Shown: one piece after another, positions 32,715-41,280 of the stretch
Numbering within the stretch: the first letter of the stretch is position 1
How the letters are laid out: the number at the start of each line of letters is the position of its first letter
Assembly (NCBI GenBank): GCA_004555915.1
Contig: SFJM01000009.1
Span: forward strand, 1-64,000
Length of the DNA: 64,000 bases
Source of the DNA: Clostridiales bacterium
GTDB taxonomy: Bacteria > Bacillota > Clostridia > Oscillospirales > Butyricicoccaceae
Direction of reading: 5' to 3'
The notes under the pieces: generated by a model
Database searches by the model: none
Told to the model about the DNA's origin: nothing
What the model saw: the letters and a program-made list of their open reading frames with translations, nothing else
Program-made: the position numbers and the translations under genes

Positions 32715-32905
32715 TATAATATAAGGAACCCAAAGTCTGTTATGAGACAGGTAACCCATATGGATGGTATGGAATGTCCATCCGATAGTCTTTTTCCGCA
32801 GCCAGATGCGGAAATTTTCGCATTCGCATTTTATTATAACGCATTTGTGCCGAATTGCAAGAGAAATGGTACAGGGGTATTTTATCAGGAAGGACGAAAT
32901 GTACA
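32715..32905 (+). promoter_or_regulatory. Promoter and hairpin-rich leader of trxA
   Basis: A TATAAT (32715-32720) begins a leader of about 180 nt with three small hairpins: CTGT/ACAG near 32739, GGATGG/CCATCC near 32761-32784 and TTTCCGCA/TGCGGAAA near 32793-32816. I could not assign it to a known riboswitch. Confidence 0.45.
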
Positions 32906-33232
32906 ATGGCAATCCTACATATTACCGATCAAACCTTTGAAGAAGAAGTAATGCAGGCAACTGTTCCGGTACTCATTGATTACTGGGCTGAATGGTGCGG
33001 CCCATGCCGCATGCTGTCACCCACCATCGAAGAACTGGAACAGGAATACCGCGGAAAAATCCATGTGGGTAAGATTAACATTGATGAACAGCCCACACTG
33101 GCCCTGATCCACAAGGTCATGTCCATTCCAACGGTAAGCATTTATCTGCATGGCAAGGAAGTCAAGCGACTGATTGGCCTGCGGGAAAAATCCGAGCTGG
33201 CGGAAGCCATTCAGGAAGTCCTGAAGGCATAA
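32906..33232 (+). CDS. trxA: Thioredoxin
   Basis: This 108-residue disulfide reductant has active site WAEWCGPCRM (Cys31, Cys34) and the cis-Pro segment SIPTVSIYLHGKEV. The start MAILHITDQTFEEE follows AGGAAGGA at somewhat long spacing; an upstream in-frame extension lacks homology. The single-copy gene has its own leader and terminator. It would supply reducing power to ribonucleotide reductase, methionine sulfoxide reductases and peroxidases in the cytoplasm. Confidence 0.96.
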   Translation: MAILHITDQTFEEEVMQATVPVLIDYWAEWCGPCRMLSPTIEELEQEYRGKIHVGKINIDEQPTLALIHKVMSIPTVSIYLHGKEVKRLIGLREKSELAEAIQEVLKA

Positions 33233-33243
33233 TCCTCAAAACA

Positions 33244-33281
33244 GGAACAGCGGAGGTTTTGCAATGCCTCCGCTGTTTTTT
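33244..33281. terminator. Bidirectional terminator after trxA
   Basis: AACAGCGGAGG pairs with CCTCCGCTGTT around TTTTGCAATG, with T-runs on the plus strand and T-rich minus-strand sequence; it lies between convergent genes. Confidence 0.85.
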
Positions 33282-33283
33282 CT

Positions 33284-34276
33284 TTATTTTTCCCAGGTGA
33301 CTGTATAATAGGTTCCACCGAAATAGACATATACCTTACTGCTGTCATCCGGCTGTTCCGGCAGTTCAAAGGCCAGATGGGTCACAATCGTACTGCCTGC
33401 CTTGATGGTACCGGAATATGTCATATCCTGATTGGCTTCCATGACAATCATTGCCGGTTCCGCCACATGCTCCTGCAGCATCAGTCCGCTGTACAGGGTA
33501 CCAAGGGAAACATCCTGCTTGCTGCCATTGGCAACCTCCAGCACAACATCCATCATCTGATTGCCCTCTGTCTGCGGACGGAGCGCATACCCGCCGCCAG
33601 CGGCGGAAACTGCTTCAACAGTATTGGTAATTTTCGCAGATTTTAATGTGAGGGAAACCCCGTCATCCCGTTTTACCGCTTTCTCCTTTGTCAAATCCGC
33701 TGCTTTGGGAAGCAGCTCCTGCAGCGGCGCACTGTAAATTTCCCCGGATTCCGGCATCATAAACCGTACTTCTATCTCCGCATCGGAGGTGTCCTCCGGC
33801 AGAATCAGGCCATAATGCAGCCGGACAGATTTCCCGCTTTCCAATGTGCCGGCATCCTCCATGTCTGTCCCATCCGCATTTTCTGTCAGGATGATGCATT
33901 CATTATACAGCGTGTCGCCTTCCAGCGCATAAAACAGCAGATCTTCCTGCAGGTTCATGCTGTCCTCACCGGTGTTTTTTACCGTTGCAACACAGTCAAG
34001 ATACAGATGATCTTTCCCGTCATCCGAAGTATAGGCAAAGACAGAACCATCCTCTTCTGCTGTCATCGGCGCCATGACGCCCTCCCCGGAAAGGACAGCC
34101 AGTTCTGTCGTAATCGAAACCTGTGGATCGGAATAGGTTTCTCCCAGTGTAAATGATGCATCCGGCTCCATCTGGAGTACCTTTTCTGCGGCAGTTTGCA
34201 TGACCGTTTCCCCGCAGCCTGTCAGACCCAGCAGCATGCCGGCCAGGAGCAGCCATGCCAGTATGGTTTTCTTCAT
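33284..34276 (-). CDS. Lipoprotein with DUF5067-like domains
   Basis: The start MKKTILAWLLLAGMLLGLTGC gives a signal peptide with lipobox LTGC, so the 330-residue protein is a surface lipoprotein. Two immunoglobulin-like beta domains follow (about 60-195 and 200-330), with phrases such as DCVATVKNTGEDSMNLQEDL and VVLEVANGSKQDVSLGTLYSG typical of DUF5067/telomeric-repeat-like Ig lipoproteins in Clostridia. These are thought to be adhesion or antigen-like proteins, but no function is known. It converges on trxA. Confidence 0.8.
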   Translation of the reverse strand: MKKTILAWLLLAGMLLGLTGCGETVMQTAAEKVLQMEPDASFTLGETYSDPQVSITTELAVLSGEGVMAPMTAEEDGSVFAYTSDDGKDHLYLDCVATVKNTGEDSMNLQEDLLFYALEGDTLYNECIILTENADGTDMEDAGTLESGKSVRLHYGLILPEDTSDAEIEVRFMMPESGEIYSAPLQELLPKAADLTKEKAVKRDDGVSLTLKSAKITNTVEAVSAAGGGYALRPQTEGNQMMDVVLEVANGSKQDVSLGTLYSGLMLQEHVAEPAMIVMEANQDMTYSGTIKAGSTIVTHLAFELPEQPDDSSKVYVYFGGTYYTVTWEK

Positions 34277-34448
34277 GATGATTCCCAGTTCCTTTCCATC
34301 GGTTTGTTTCACAGCACAATAGGAGGCTGTTGTTCTATTGTACCATTTTGTTGTGGGAAACACAATGGGAAACCAACGGAGGATGTTCCTCTTCCAACCA
34401 ATTGACTTTTCCCTGTTCCTGCCGTATAATCAAATGGTATCAAGACAT

Positions 34449-34485
34449 AAAAAGTGGCTATCCCTCTGAGAATAGCCACTTTCCT
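34449..34485 (-). terminator. Terminator of the cupin gene
   Basis: On the minus strand AAGTGGCTATTCTC pairs with GAGGGATAGCCACTT, followed by TTTATG. Confidence 0.8.
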
Positions 34486-34794
34486 TTATTCCTCCGGTTC
34501 TGCCCGGCGGAATACGCAAAGCCAGATACAGGGTTCACTGGTATCACTGACCCGGTGCCGCAGATGCGCCGGAAGCCATGCCGTATCACCGGCCCGCAGC
34601 CGCTGCCTGCTGCCGTCAGCATATTCCAGCTCCCCTTCTCCGGCAAGAACACATACCCATTCATCCTCTGTCTGGTCATACCAGTCCGAGGTCTGTCCAT
34701 GGGAGATAATGCGTTCAATCCGCGTATTCCCCTCCAGCAGAAGTTCTGTCCATTCCTGTTCCGGCAGCTGGTCCGGTATATGGAATACATTCAT
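34486..34794 (-). CDS. Small cupin-domain protein
   Basis: The 102-residue protein is a single cupin barrel: ISHGQTSDWYDQTEDEWVCVLAGEGELEYADG followed by LRAGDTAWLPAHLRHRVSDTSE (segments shown are longer than one strand; key metal ligands are the His and Glu of these two motifs). Such small cupins often bind a metal or a small ligand. No partner gene identifies the substrate. It is divergent from the CpXC gene with a 35-bp gap. Confidence 0.85.
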   Translation of the reverse strand: MNVFHIPDQLPEQEWTELLLEGNTRIERIISHGQTSDWYDQTEDEWVCVLAGEGELEYADGSRQRLRAGDTAWLPAHLRHRVSDTSEPCIWLCVFRRAEPEE

Positions 34795-34829
34795 CTTTGT
34801 CTAACCTCCAAAACGAAAGGATTTTTGTT

Positions 34830-35462
34830 ATGGCTGAAGCCCAGAAGAATATGTTTACCTGTCCCCAGTGCGGGGAAGATGGCCCACTGACCATGTGGAC
34901 CAGCATCAATGTGGCCCAGGACCCGGATGCACGCCGCCGGATTGAGGATTTATCTATTTTTGAATGGACCTGTCCAAACTGCCGGAAAACCTCTCTGGTG
35001 TTACACCCCTGCCTGTATCATGATGTGGCAAATGAATTTATGATCTGGTTTGCACCGGATGGGGAAATTCAGGATAACACCACGGATTTCTCCCAGTTAG
35101 ACCATTATACCTTACGCACCACCCATACGCCAAATGAATTCCGTGAAAAAGTCAATGTGCTGGAACGCCATCTGGATGACCGGGCACTGGAAATGACCAA
35201 GCTGATCCTGATTATGCAGCTGTCCCGTGACAATGTGGATGTGGTGGATGTGGTATTCCACAGCATTGATACCTCCGGCCGGTTTGTCTTTGTGCTGGTA
35301 CATCCGGACGGTGCGGAGCAGTACCTGCGCCTGCCGCCAACCACTTACCAGAAGCTGGCTCATGATGTGCGGGAATATCTGTACACGCCCAAACACGGCT
35401 TCCTGACCATTGACCTGAACTGGGCAAAGGATTCTCTGGAAATGCTGAAGGATATTGAATGA
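34830..35462 (+). CDS. CpXC-domain protein
   Basis: The start MAEAQKNMFTCPQCGEDGP gives 210 residues. Two CxxC knuckles (FTCPQCGED and WTCPNCRKT, about residues 10-55) form a zinc-ribbon-like CpXC domain, followed by a mixed alpha/beta region with FMIWFAPDGE, as in the uncharacterised CpXC family of gut Clostridia. No catalytic motif is evident. Its stop codon abuts a MITE-like repeat (35463). Confidence 0.8.
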   Translation: MAEAQKNMFTCPQCGEDGPLTMWTSINVAQDPDARRRIEDLSIFEWTCPNCRKTSLVLHPCLYHDVANEFMIWFAPDGEIQDNTTDFSQLDHYTLRTTHTPNEFREKVNVLERHLDDRALEMTKLILIMQLSRDNVDVVDVVFHSIDTSGRFVFVLVHPDGAEQYLRLPPTTYQKLAHDVREYLYTPKHGFLTIDLNWAKDSLEMLKDIE

Positions 35463-35613
35463 TGGCATTCGCCAATCAGTTAAGACGGAGGGAGTTGAAC
35501 CGTCTGTTTTCCGTATCAAATGTATTTTTGTGCAGATCTGTACGATGGACGCAACTCCCTCCGTCTTCGCCTGCGGCGAATCCACCTCCCTCCTCTGAGG
35601 GAGGCTTTTTTTG
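35463..35613. repeat. MITE-like repeat, copy C
   Basis: The left lobe TGGCATTCGCC...GACGGAGGGAGT and right lobe ACTCCCTCCGTC...CTCCCTCCTCTGAGGGAG flank a unique spacer, matching copy A; the outermost left arm is missing. The right end runs into a seven-base T-run and could terminate the CpXC transcript. Confidence 0.75.
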
Positions 35614-35661
35614 CGGAACAATTTCATTGATATCACAACCGGCAAAACAGGCGGCATGATT

Positions 35662-35717
35662 CCAAAGGCTCCCTCAGAGGAGGGAGCTGTCGCGGCTCTG
35701 CCGTGACTGAGGGAGTC
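35662..35717. repeat. MITE-like half repeat, copy C'
   Basis: AAAGGCTCCCTCAGAGGAGG followed by GAGCTGTCGCGGC...GCCGTGACTGAGGGAGT is one lobe in the opposite orientation to the adjacent copy C end, so two outer ends face each other about 50 bp apart. Confidence 0.75.
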
Positions 35718-35770
35718 GCTGGTATGAAACGCTTTATCCCAGACCAACAATTGATACAGTAACCGAAAAG

Positions 35771-35796
35771 AAGGCATCCCGCAGGATGCCTTCTCT
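35771..35796 (-). terminator. Terminator of the XRE gene, direct-repeat partner of 36603-36628
   Basis: A 26-base hairpin unit (GGCATCC/GGATGCC around CGCA) identical to that at 36603-36628; T-run follows on the plus strand, A/T-rich on the minus. Confidence 0.75.
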
Positions 35797-35826
35797 TTTT
35801 CTCAAATCAGCTGACGATAAAACAGA

Positions 35827-36156
35827 TCAAATCGTCTCAATGATGCAAGCCAGAATTTTTTCAATTTTATCCTGCTTTTCCGGTGATAATTGTTGGAGCT
35901 TTTCTGCAAGGGGTGACCAGCGAATCTGACTATCCGCATGAATATATGCAGCCAAGATCGTATCGGAATTGGTTTGCAGTGCATTGCAAAGATCACATAG
36001 CGTGGGTACCGATGGCAGCAGCTGCCCGCGTTCGATACGGGAAATCGTATTGGATGTCAGCCCGGTACATTCTGCAAGCTGTTCCTGTGTCATTCCCTTT
36101 TCCTTTCGCAACGCTTGAAGGATTCTTCCGCCTGACGTAAAATCCAAAGCCGTCAC
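35827..36156 (-). CDS. XRE-family HTH regulator
   Basis: The 109-residue protein has a canonical HTH_3 domain (residues 10-66: LRKEKGMTQEQLAECTGLTSNTISRIERG) and a short helical C-terminal part (QLSPEKQDKIEKILACI). No enzymatic or toxin-like domain is attached. It is transcribed away from a small lipoprotein gene. A 16-bp palindrome fills the spacer of the lipoprotein promoter, so the protein probably represses that gene and perhaps itself. Confidence 0.88.
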   Translation of the reverse strand: MTALDFTSGGRILQALRKEKGMTQEQLAECTGLTSNTISRIERGQLLPSVPTLCDLCNALQTNSDTILAAYIHADSQIRWSPLAEKLQQLSPEKQDKIEKILACIIETI

Positions 36157-36213
36157 CTCCGTCCATAGTATCTTTATTATGGACGAATTAGGCGTATTAA
36201 GTCCACGACGCTA

Positions 36214-36242
36214 TTGACTTTATTAGGCTTAATAAGTATAAT
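36214..36242 (+). promoter_or_regulatory. Promoter with palindromic operator in its spacer
   Basis: TTGACT (36214-36219) and TATAAT (36237-36242) are spaced 17 bp, and TTATTAGGCTTAATAA (36220-36235, 6-bp arms) occupies almost the whole spacer. A related TTAGGCGTATTAA lies upstream at about 36188. Confidence 0.7.
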
Positions 36243-36283
36243 TATTTGTAATAAATAATATTCAGGAAATGGTCAGGTGTATT

Positions 36284-36592
36284 ATGAATCAACGGTTTTT
36301 CTCAAGAATTTTTCTTGTTCTCGCCCTGGTTGCCGCACTATCAGGGTGTTCCAGCATCAAAAATCATCATGATGCCTCTTGCGGTGATGTACAGCCCACA
36401 GAACCAATCATAATAACAGATGCTTCCGGATCATCCGAGGTTACGGATATTAATGAAACCGTATACTGGACACCAAATGGAACTGTATATCATCTCCGTA
36501 AAAACTGTCCTTCTCTGAATCATTCAACAGTCATCAACAACGGCAGCAGAGTAGAATCCGGCAAGCCTCGTGCATGCAAACTATGTTCCTGA
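36284..36592 (+). CDS. Small secreted lipoprotein with Cys-rich C-terminal domain
   Basis: The start MNQRFFSRIFLVLALVAALSGC gives a lipoprotein signal with lipobox LSGC. The mature 80 residues end in a conserved small domain VYWTPNGTVYHLRKNCPSLNH...KPRACKLC, seen in many Firmicutes secreted proteins and resembling an Ada-type Cys-containing metal-binding fold. Function is unknown. It is divergent from an XRE regulator and shares its control region. A terminator at 36603 follows. Confidence 0.8.
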   Translation: MNQRFFSRIFLVLALVAALSGCSSIKNHHDASCGDVQPTEPIIITDASGSSEVTDINETVYWTPNGTVYHLRKNCPSLNHSTVINNGSRVESGKPRACKLCS

Positions 36593-36602
36593 AGCACCAA
36601 AA

Positions 36603-36628
36603 AAGGCATCCCGCAGGATGCCTTCTCT
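36603..36628. terminator. Bidirectional terminator between the lipoprotein and iolG
   Basis: Same 26-base hairpin unit as 35771-35796; T-rich on both sides, serving convergent genes. Confidence 0.8.
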
Positions 36629-36663
36629 GTTTATTTGATGCTTTTTTGCAAGGCTATGGGAAA

Positions 36664-37689
36664 TTACTCAGCAACCTTTACCCAAACGCCGCCGTTACGG
36701 CAGGACTCGGTAGCTGCAGCAGCCATCAGTACCGGACGCAGGCCATCGTATGCGCCAACTACGGTCGGCTTGTCGTTTACGATGGAGTCGATGAAGTACT
36801 TGATCTGCTCGATGAATGCGTCGTTGTAACGCTCCAGGAAGAACCACTTCGGCTTCTCGGAAACAGCACCGTCAACGGTGGTGATGGTAGCAGTGGAGTT
36901 CAGATCGTTCTGATCTGCTGCCATGCCCTTGGAACCGAATACTTCCACTCTCTGGTCGTAGCCGTAAACTGCCTGACGGGAGTTGTTGATGGTAGCGATA
37001 GCGCCGTTTGCCAGCTTCATGGTAACAACTGCGGTGTCAACATCCGGGATGCCGGACTCTTCCTGCAGGTTCGGGTTAACCAGGCAGGAGCCGACAGCGG
37101 AAATCTCGACTGCCTCGGAACCGGACAGGTAACGAACCATGTCAAAGTCATGGATCATCATATCATAGAAGATACCGCCGGAAACTGCTACATAGGATGC
37201 CGGTGGTGGCTCCGGGTCACGGGAGGATACATTGATGTAATGCGGATCGCCGATCTTGCCAGCCTTAACTGCGTCAGCAACTGCCTTGTGGTTGTGGTCA
37301 AAGCGACGGTTGAAGCCTACCTGGAACTTCACGCCCTTTTCCTCTACCAGTGCCAGCAGAGCCTTGATCTTGTCGATATCATAGTCAATCGGCTTCTCGC
37401 AGAATACATTCTTGCCAGCCTTGACTGCTTCCATGGAAACCTCGCAATGGGTATCGGTGGAAGAGCAAACCATTACCACGTCTACATCCGGGTTGGTTAC
37501 AACGTCCATGTAATCGGTAGAAGCATTGGTGATGCCTCTTGCTGCCAGCCACTCACGTGCGCCGGACTTGTCCAGCATCGGATCTGCTGCTGCGACAACC
37601 TCAGCGCCTTCGATGTTGTTCAGCAGGTTGTTGATGTGCAGCTTGCCAATACGGCCGCAGCCTACTACGCCAAACTTTAAATTTGCCAT
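36664..37689 (-). CDS. iolG: myo-Inositol 2-dehydrogenase
   Basis: IolG oxidises myo-inositol to scyllo-inosose with NAD+. The 341-residue Gfo/Idh/MocA protein has GVVGCGRIGKLHINNLL, the EKPID Lys motif, the SGGIFYDMMIHDFDMVRYL catalytic helix with Asp/His, and GYDQRVEVFGSKGM, typical of IolG. It is the downstream gene of a pair with iolE (119-bp gap with a hairpin). Codon use is strongly biased, similar to gap, pointing to high expression when induced. Confidence 0.93.
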   Translation of the reverse strand: MANLKFGVVGCGRIGKLHINNLLNNIEGAEVVAAADPMLDKSGAREWLAARGITNASTDYMDVVTNPDVDVVMVCSSTDTHCEVSMEAVKAGKNVFCEKPIDYDIDKIKALLALVEEKGVKFQVGFNRRFDHNHKAVADAVKAGKIGDPHYINVSSRDPEPPPASYVAVSGGIFYDMMIHDFDMVRYLSGSEAVEISAVGSCLVNPNLQEESGIPDVDTAVVTMKLANGAIATINNSRQAVYGYDQRVEVFGSKGMAADQNDLNSTATITTVDGAVSEKPKWFFLERYNDAFIEQIKYFIDSIVNDKPTVVGAYDGLRPVLMAAAATESCRNGGVWVKVAE

Positions 37690-37732
37690 GACCTGTTCTC
37701 TCCTTGTCTATACTTGTTGAATTCTCCAGAAA

Positions 37733-37770
37733 GCTGGATACCTGCAGCCATGACACCGCAAGGTATCCAG
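37733..37770 (-). promoter_or_regulatory. Intercistronic hairpin between iolE and iolG
   Basis: CTGGATACC pairs with GGTATCCAG around about 20 bases; no T-run, so probable mRNA processing or stability element. Confidence 0.5.
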
Positions 37771-37808
37771 AATCTCATGCACATACAATATGTTTTTTTG
37801 TGACGTAC

Positions 37809-38708
37809 TTACTTTGCCATCTCAGCGGTGATGTACTCGTAAGCCATCTTTGCGTACTTGAACGGATTTGCCTTAGCCGGGTCCTGCTCAGCCTCAACCA
37901 TGATCCAGCCTTCATAGCCGATCTCATCCAGTTTCTTCAGAACTGCCGGGAAGTCTACGCAGCCTTCCGGATCGCCCGGTACGGTAAAGCAGCCGTTACG
38001 AACGGACTTCAGGAAGGACCAGCTCTCCTTGATTGCCTGGTCACGAAGCGGCTTACGCATGTTCTTCAGATGTACATGACCAATTCTGTTCGGGAACTGC
38101 TCCAGAATTGCCAGCGGGTCTACCTCAGAGAAGGTCCAGTGGCCGGTGTCATAGCACAGCAGCAGGTCATCAGAAGTGTTCTCCAGCATACGTACGGTCT
38201 CTTCCAGAGTCTGTACGCAGGTACCCATATGATGATGGAAGCATGCACGGATGCCGTTGCTCTTTGCGTACTCAGCCAGCTTGTTCAGGCCTTCGCACAT
38301 CTGCATGAACTCAGCGTCGGTAAACAGAGCCTTGTTCTCGAAGATGGACAGATCCTGGTTGCCCTGGATGGAGTAAGACTGCTCGGAAATATTGATTGCA
38401 GTTGCGCCTGCATAGGACAGGTACTCGATTTCCTTCTTGAATTCCTCAAAGGTTTCCTCAAACGGCTTGGTGCCGAGGAAGGAAGAGAACCACTTGGAAG
38501 CAATGGTCATACCGCGCAGGTCGAGCGCTTCCTTCAGTTCCTTGACATCAGACGGATACTTGTGGCCAACTTCACAGCCGGTAAAGCCTGCCAGACGCAT
38601 TTCGGAAATGCACTGCTGGAACGTATTTTCATCGCCCAGATCCCACATGTCGTCATTGGTCCAGCCAATCGGACAGATACCCAGCTTGATATCCTTGTTT
38701 GTGAACAT
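37809..38708 (-). CDS. iolE: myo-Inosose-2 dehydratase
   Basis: IolE dehydrates scyllo-inosose to the trihydroxycyclohexanedione that IolD cleaves. The 299-residue TIM barrel has KLGICPIGWTNDDMWDLG, GFTGCEVGHKYP, CFHHHMGTCVQTLEE, LCYDTGHWTFSEVDP and GWIMVEAEQDP, all IolE hallmarks including the metal-binding Glu/Asp/His set. I chose the ATG 6 bases after a possible GTG start because GGAGGTG lies 10 bases upstream. It is the first gene of the iolE-iolG unit with a consensus promoter. Confidence 0.94.
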   Translation of the reverse strand: MFTNKDIKLGICPIGWTNDDMWDLGDENTFQQCISEMRLAGFTGCEVGHKYPSDVKELKEALDLRGMTIASKWFSSFLGTKPFEETFEEFKKEIEYLSYAGATAINISEQSYSIQGNQDLSIFENKALFTDAEFMQMCEGLNKLAEYAKSNGIRACFHHHMGTCVQTLEETVRMLENTSDDLLLCYDTGHWTFSEVDPLAILEQFPNRIGHVHLKNMRKPLRDQAIKESWSFLKSVRNGCFTVPGDPEGCVDFPAVLKKLDEIGYEGWIMVEAEQDPAKANPFKYAKMAYEYITAEMAK

Positions 38709-38826
38709 AATCACAACACCTCCATGATTTTATTCCACCTGTCCCGCGCATAAAAAGCAGTGCAAAATCTCTCCAAATTTTCGCACGGCACGCCGGCAGG
38801 CAATAGGCATTTCTCCTACACTGTTT

Positions 38827-38855
38827 ATGATAAAGGATAGCAACGTATTTGTCAA
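38827..38855 (-). promoter_or_regulatory. Promoter of iolE-iolG
   Basis: On the minus strand TTGACA (38855-38850), 17 bp, TATCAT (38832-38827), about 120 bp before iolE. Confidence 0.75.
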
Positions 38856-39027
38856 ATGTTTTGTGTAACTTGGTTAAGTATTTTTTGTTTTCCGCGGAAC
38901 TATTTCAGATTTTCACAAATTTCTTGTCGATTCTGTAAAAAGGAACGTCGCACAGACGCCCACATTTTGTAACCCATCCGTAAATATGCAATTAGGGAAG
39001 AAAAACTGCAATTTTTTGAAAAAAGCG

Positions 39028-39063
39028 CAAAAAAAAGCCGCTTCCCGGGTAAGGGGAAGCGGC
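39028..39063 (-). terminator. Terminator of the transketolase pair
   Basis: GCCGCTTCCCC pairs with GGGAAGCGGC around TTACCC, followed by TTTTTTTT on the minus strand. Confidence 0.88.
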
Positions 39064-39081
39064 ATGGTATTCATCAGAAAC

Positions 39082-40050
39082 TTACTTTCTTGCAATAACC
39101 TTCTTGACCTTGGCTACAACCTCATCAGCAGTCAGCTTGTATGCTTCCTGCAGATAAGCCTGTGCGCCTACCTGGCCGAACTGGTCATGTACGCCAACCA
39201 TTTCAACCGGAGTCGGAGCCTTTTCGGACAGAACGCGTGCAACAGCAGAGCCCAGACCGCAGGTGCAGTTGTGGTTCTCAGCGGTTACGATAGCGCCGGT
39301 CTCCTTAGCGGACTTGATGATCAGATCCTCGTCAATCGGCTTCCAGGTGAACATATCGATCACGCGAACGGAGATGCCCTCTTCCTGCAGCTTCTCATAA
39401 GCCTTCAGGGACTCGTCTACCATGATGCCGGAAGCGATGATGGTAGCAACATCGTTGTCGGATTCCTTCAGGGTAACGCCCTTGCCGATTTCGAACTCGG
39501 AACCGTCAGCGTAAACGGTGGTGAAGCCCTTACGGATCATACGCATGTAAGACAGGCGGCCTTCCACAGCAGTCAGCTTCTTGGTCAGGTCATATACCTG
39601 TGCATAGTCAACCGGGTCAATAACGATTGCATCCGGAACGGACATGTACAGAGCGCAGTCCTCAAACGGCATGTGGGTACCGCCGTTGTATGCAGCGCAT
39701 ACGCCAGGGTCAGAGCCCAGAACCTTAACGCCCAGCTTTGCATATGCAGCAGACATGAACGCCTGGTCAAATGCACGGCGGGAAGAGAAGCAGCCGAAGG
39801 AATGGATCCAGGTCTTCTTGCCGGTAGCGGTCAGGCCAGCTGCGACACCCATAGCATTTGCTTCTGCGATGCCTGCATTGATGCAGCGGCCAAACTTATC
39901 CAGCTTCTTTGTGTTGATGCAGCCCTTCAGGTCGCAGTCAACATGGACAACGGACTGATCTGCTTCCATCAGCTCAGTCATAGCCTGTACATAACCATCG
40001 CGGCAGGCACGGCTATCCTTTTCATGCTTTCCAATTAAAGTAAAACTCAT
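39082..40050 (-). CDS. Transketolase, C-terminal subunit
   Basis: The 322-residue protein comprises the pyrimidine-binding and C-terminal domains of a split transketolase: CRDGYVQAMTELMEADQSVVHVDCDLKG, GIAEANAMGVAAGLTATGKKTWIHSFGCF and VTAENHNCTCGLGSAVARVL. The catalytic Glu that activates thiamine diphosphate lies in the GIAEANA segment. It follows the N-terminal subunit with a 14-bp gap. Its place inside the inositol region suggests a dedicated role, moving two-carbon units from inositol-derived or pentose sugars; that is inference. Confidence 0.92.
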   Translation of the reverse strand: MSFTLIGKHEKDSRACRDGYVQAMTELMEADQSVVHVDCDLKGCINTKKLDKFGRCINAGIAEANAMGVAAGLTATGKKTWIHSFGCFSSRRAFDQAFMSAAYAKLGVKVLGSDPGVCAAYNGGTHMPFEDCALYMSVPDAIVIDPVDYAQVYDLTKKLTAVEGRLSYMRMIRKGFTTVYADGSEFEIGKGVTLKESDNDVATIIASGIMVDESLKAYEKLQEEGISVRVIDMFTWKPIDEDLIIKSAKETGAIVTAENHNCTCGLGSAVARVLSEKAPTPVEMVGVHDQFGQVGAQAYLQEAYKLTADEVVAKVKKVIARK

Positions 40051-40064
40051 TTCGTATGCCCTCC

Positions 40065-40919
40065 TTACTTTGCAGCCTTAACAGCAGCCAGCTCAGCCTC
40101 TGCTGCAGCGATTGCTTCTTCCCACTGCTCCGGAGACGGCTGAGAGCTGTGAGCGGCAGACGGCTCTGCGAATGTAGCGCCCTTGCCCTTGGTTGTGTTC
40201 AGAATAATGGCGGTCGGAACGCCCTTGACAGTCAGAGCTTCCTGCACTGCGTCATAAACCTGCTCAACATCGTTGCCGTTCTCGACATTGATTACATTCC
40301 AGCCAAACGCATCGAACTTTGCGCCGATACCCTTGCCATGGGACATAACGTCTGCAACCGCACCGTCGAGCTGGTTCTTGTTGTCATCTACAAAGCAGGT
40401 CAGGTTGTCCAGCTTGTAATGTGCTGCGAACTGAGCTGCCTCCCAAACCTGGCCTTCGTCACACTCGCCGTCGCCGACGAATACGAAAACGCGGTTATCC
40501 TTGCCGTCCAGCTTATGACCAAGAGCGGCACCGGTAGCGGTGGACATGCCCTGGCCCAGGGAACCGGTTGTCAGGTCAACGCCCGGCGTCTTGGTGCGGT
40601 CCGTATGGGACGGGAAGTTGGTTGCCGGCTTGTTCAGCGTGCGGGTCAGCTCCAGGTCATAGAAGCCCTTCAGCGCGAGGGTTGCGTATGCGCACGGACC
40701 TGCATGGCCCTTGGACAGTACACACCAGTCACGGCCTTCCCAACGCGGGTTCTTCGGGTCAACCTTCATTACATCGCCATACAGGACAGCCATAGCCTCA
40801 ACAATCGACATCGAGCCACCGACGTGTCCAAAGCCAAGCGAACCGATGGTCTTCAGGGTCTCAACTCGGATTTCAGCTGCGAATTCACGGAGAGCCTGCA
40901 TCTTTTCTGCTTTCTGCAT
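40065..40919 (-). CDS. Transketolase, N-terminal (thiamine diphosphate-binding) subunit
   Basis: The start MQKAEKMQALREFAAEIRVE gives 284 residues. Motifs are GFGHVGGSMSIVEAMAVLYG, LSKGHAGPCAYATLALKG, DLTTGSLGQGMSTATGAALG and the ThDP-binding FVGDGECDEGQVWEAAQFA. It pairs with the C-terminal subunit just downstream to form an active enzyme, as in many archaea and Clostridia. Its promoter is divergent to the DeoR regulator at 41281, the arrangement of a locally controlled gene. Confidence 0.93.
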   Translation of the reverse strand: MQKAEKMQALREFAAEIRVETLKTIGSLGFGHVGGSMSIVEAMAVLYGDVMKVDPKNPRWEGRDWCVLSKGHAGPCAYATLALKGFYDLELTRTLNKPATNFPSHTDRTKTPGVDLTTGSLGQGMSTATGAALGHKLDGKDNRVFVFVGDGECDEGQVWEAAQFAAHYKLDNLTCFVDDNKNQLDGAVADVMSHGKGIGAKFDAFGWNVINVENGNDVEQVYDAVQEALTVKGVPTAIILNTTKGKGATFAEPSAAHSSQPSPEQWEEAIAAAEAELAAVKAAK

Positions 40920-41015
40920 TGAATACACCTTCCTATTCCTTAATTCTAAAGAATTGTCGGCACAGCTGCAGGATGGGCCCTTTGCCCGTTTGCGCACTAT
41001 GCCGCACTTTCTTTG

Positions 41016-41044
41016 ATTTTATCATTTCTGCCAACAAATTGCAA
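41016..41044 (-). promoter_or_regulatory. Promoter of the transketolase pair
   Basis: On the minus strand TTGCAA (41044-41039), 17 bp, TAAAAT (41021-41016). Confidence 0.6.
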
Positions 41045-41280
41045 TGCTCAGCCATGGATTTTCATAGTTTTTTTCAAGACAGCAAAAAAGTCCACCAGGA
41101 GTTGTGCAATATGCTCTTGGGAAGTCACCTTCACTTCATGCAAACTTTGCAGGAAGTCCCGCCGCAACTTTCTCAAAATTTAACCAATTTTTTCTGAAAA
41201 AATTGTTCCGTTTTGTTGTTTTTTCTGTTATACTGTGTTTGTGTTTTATTGTTGTTGTTCCAAGAAAGCAGGTTTCCACT

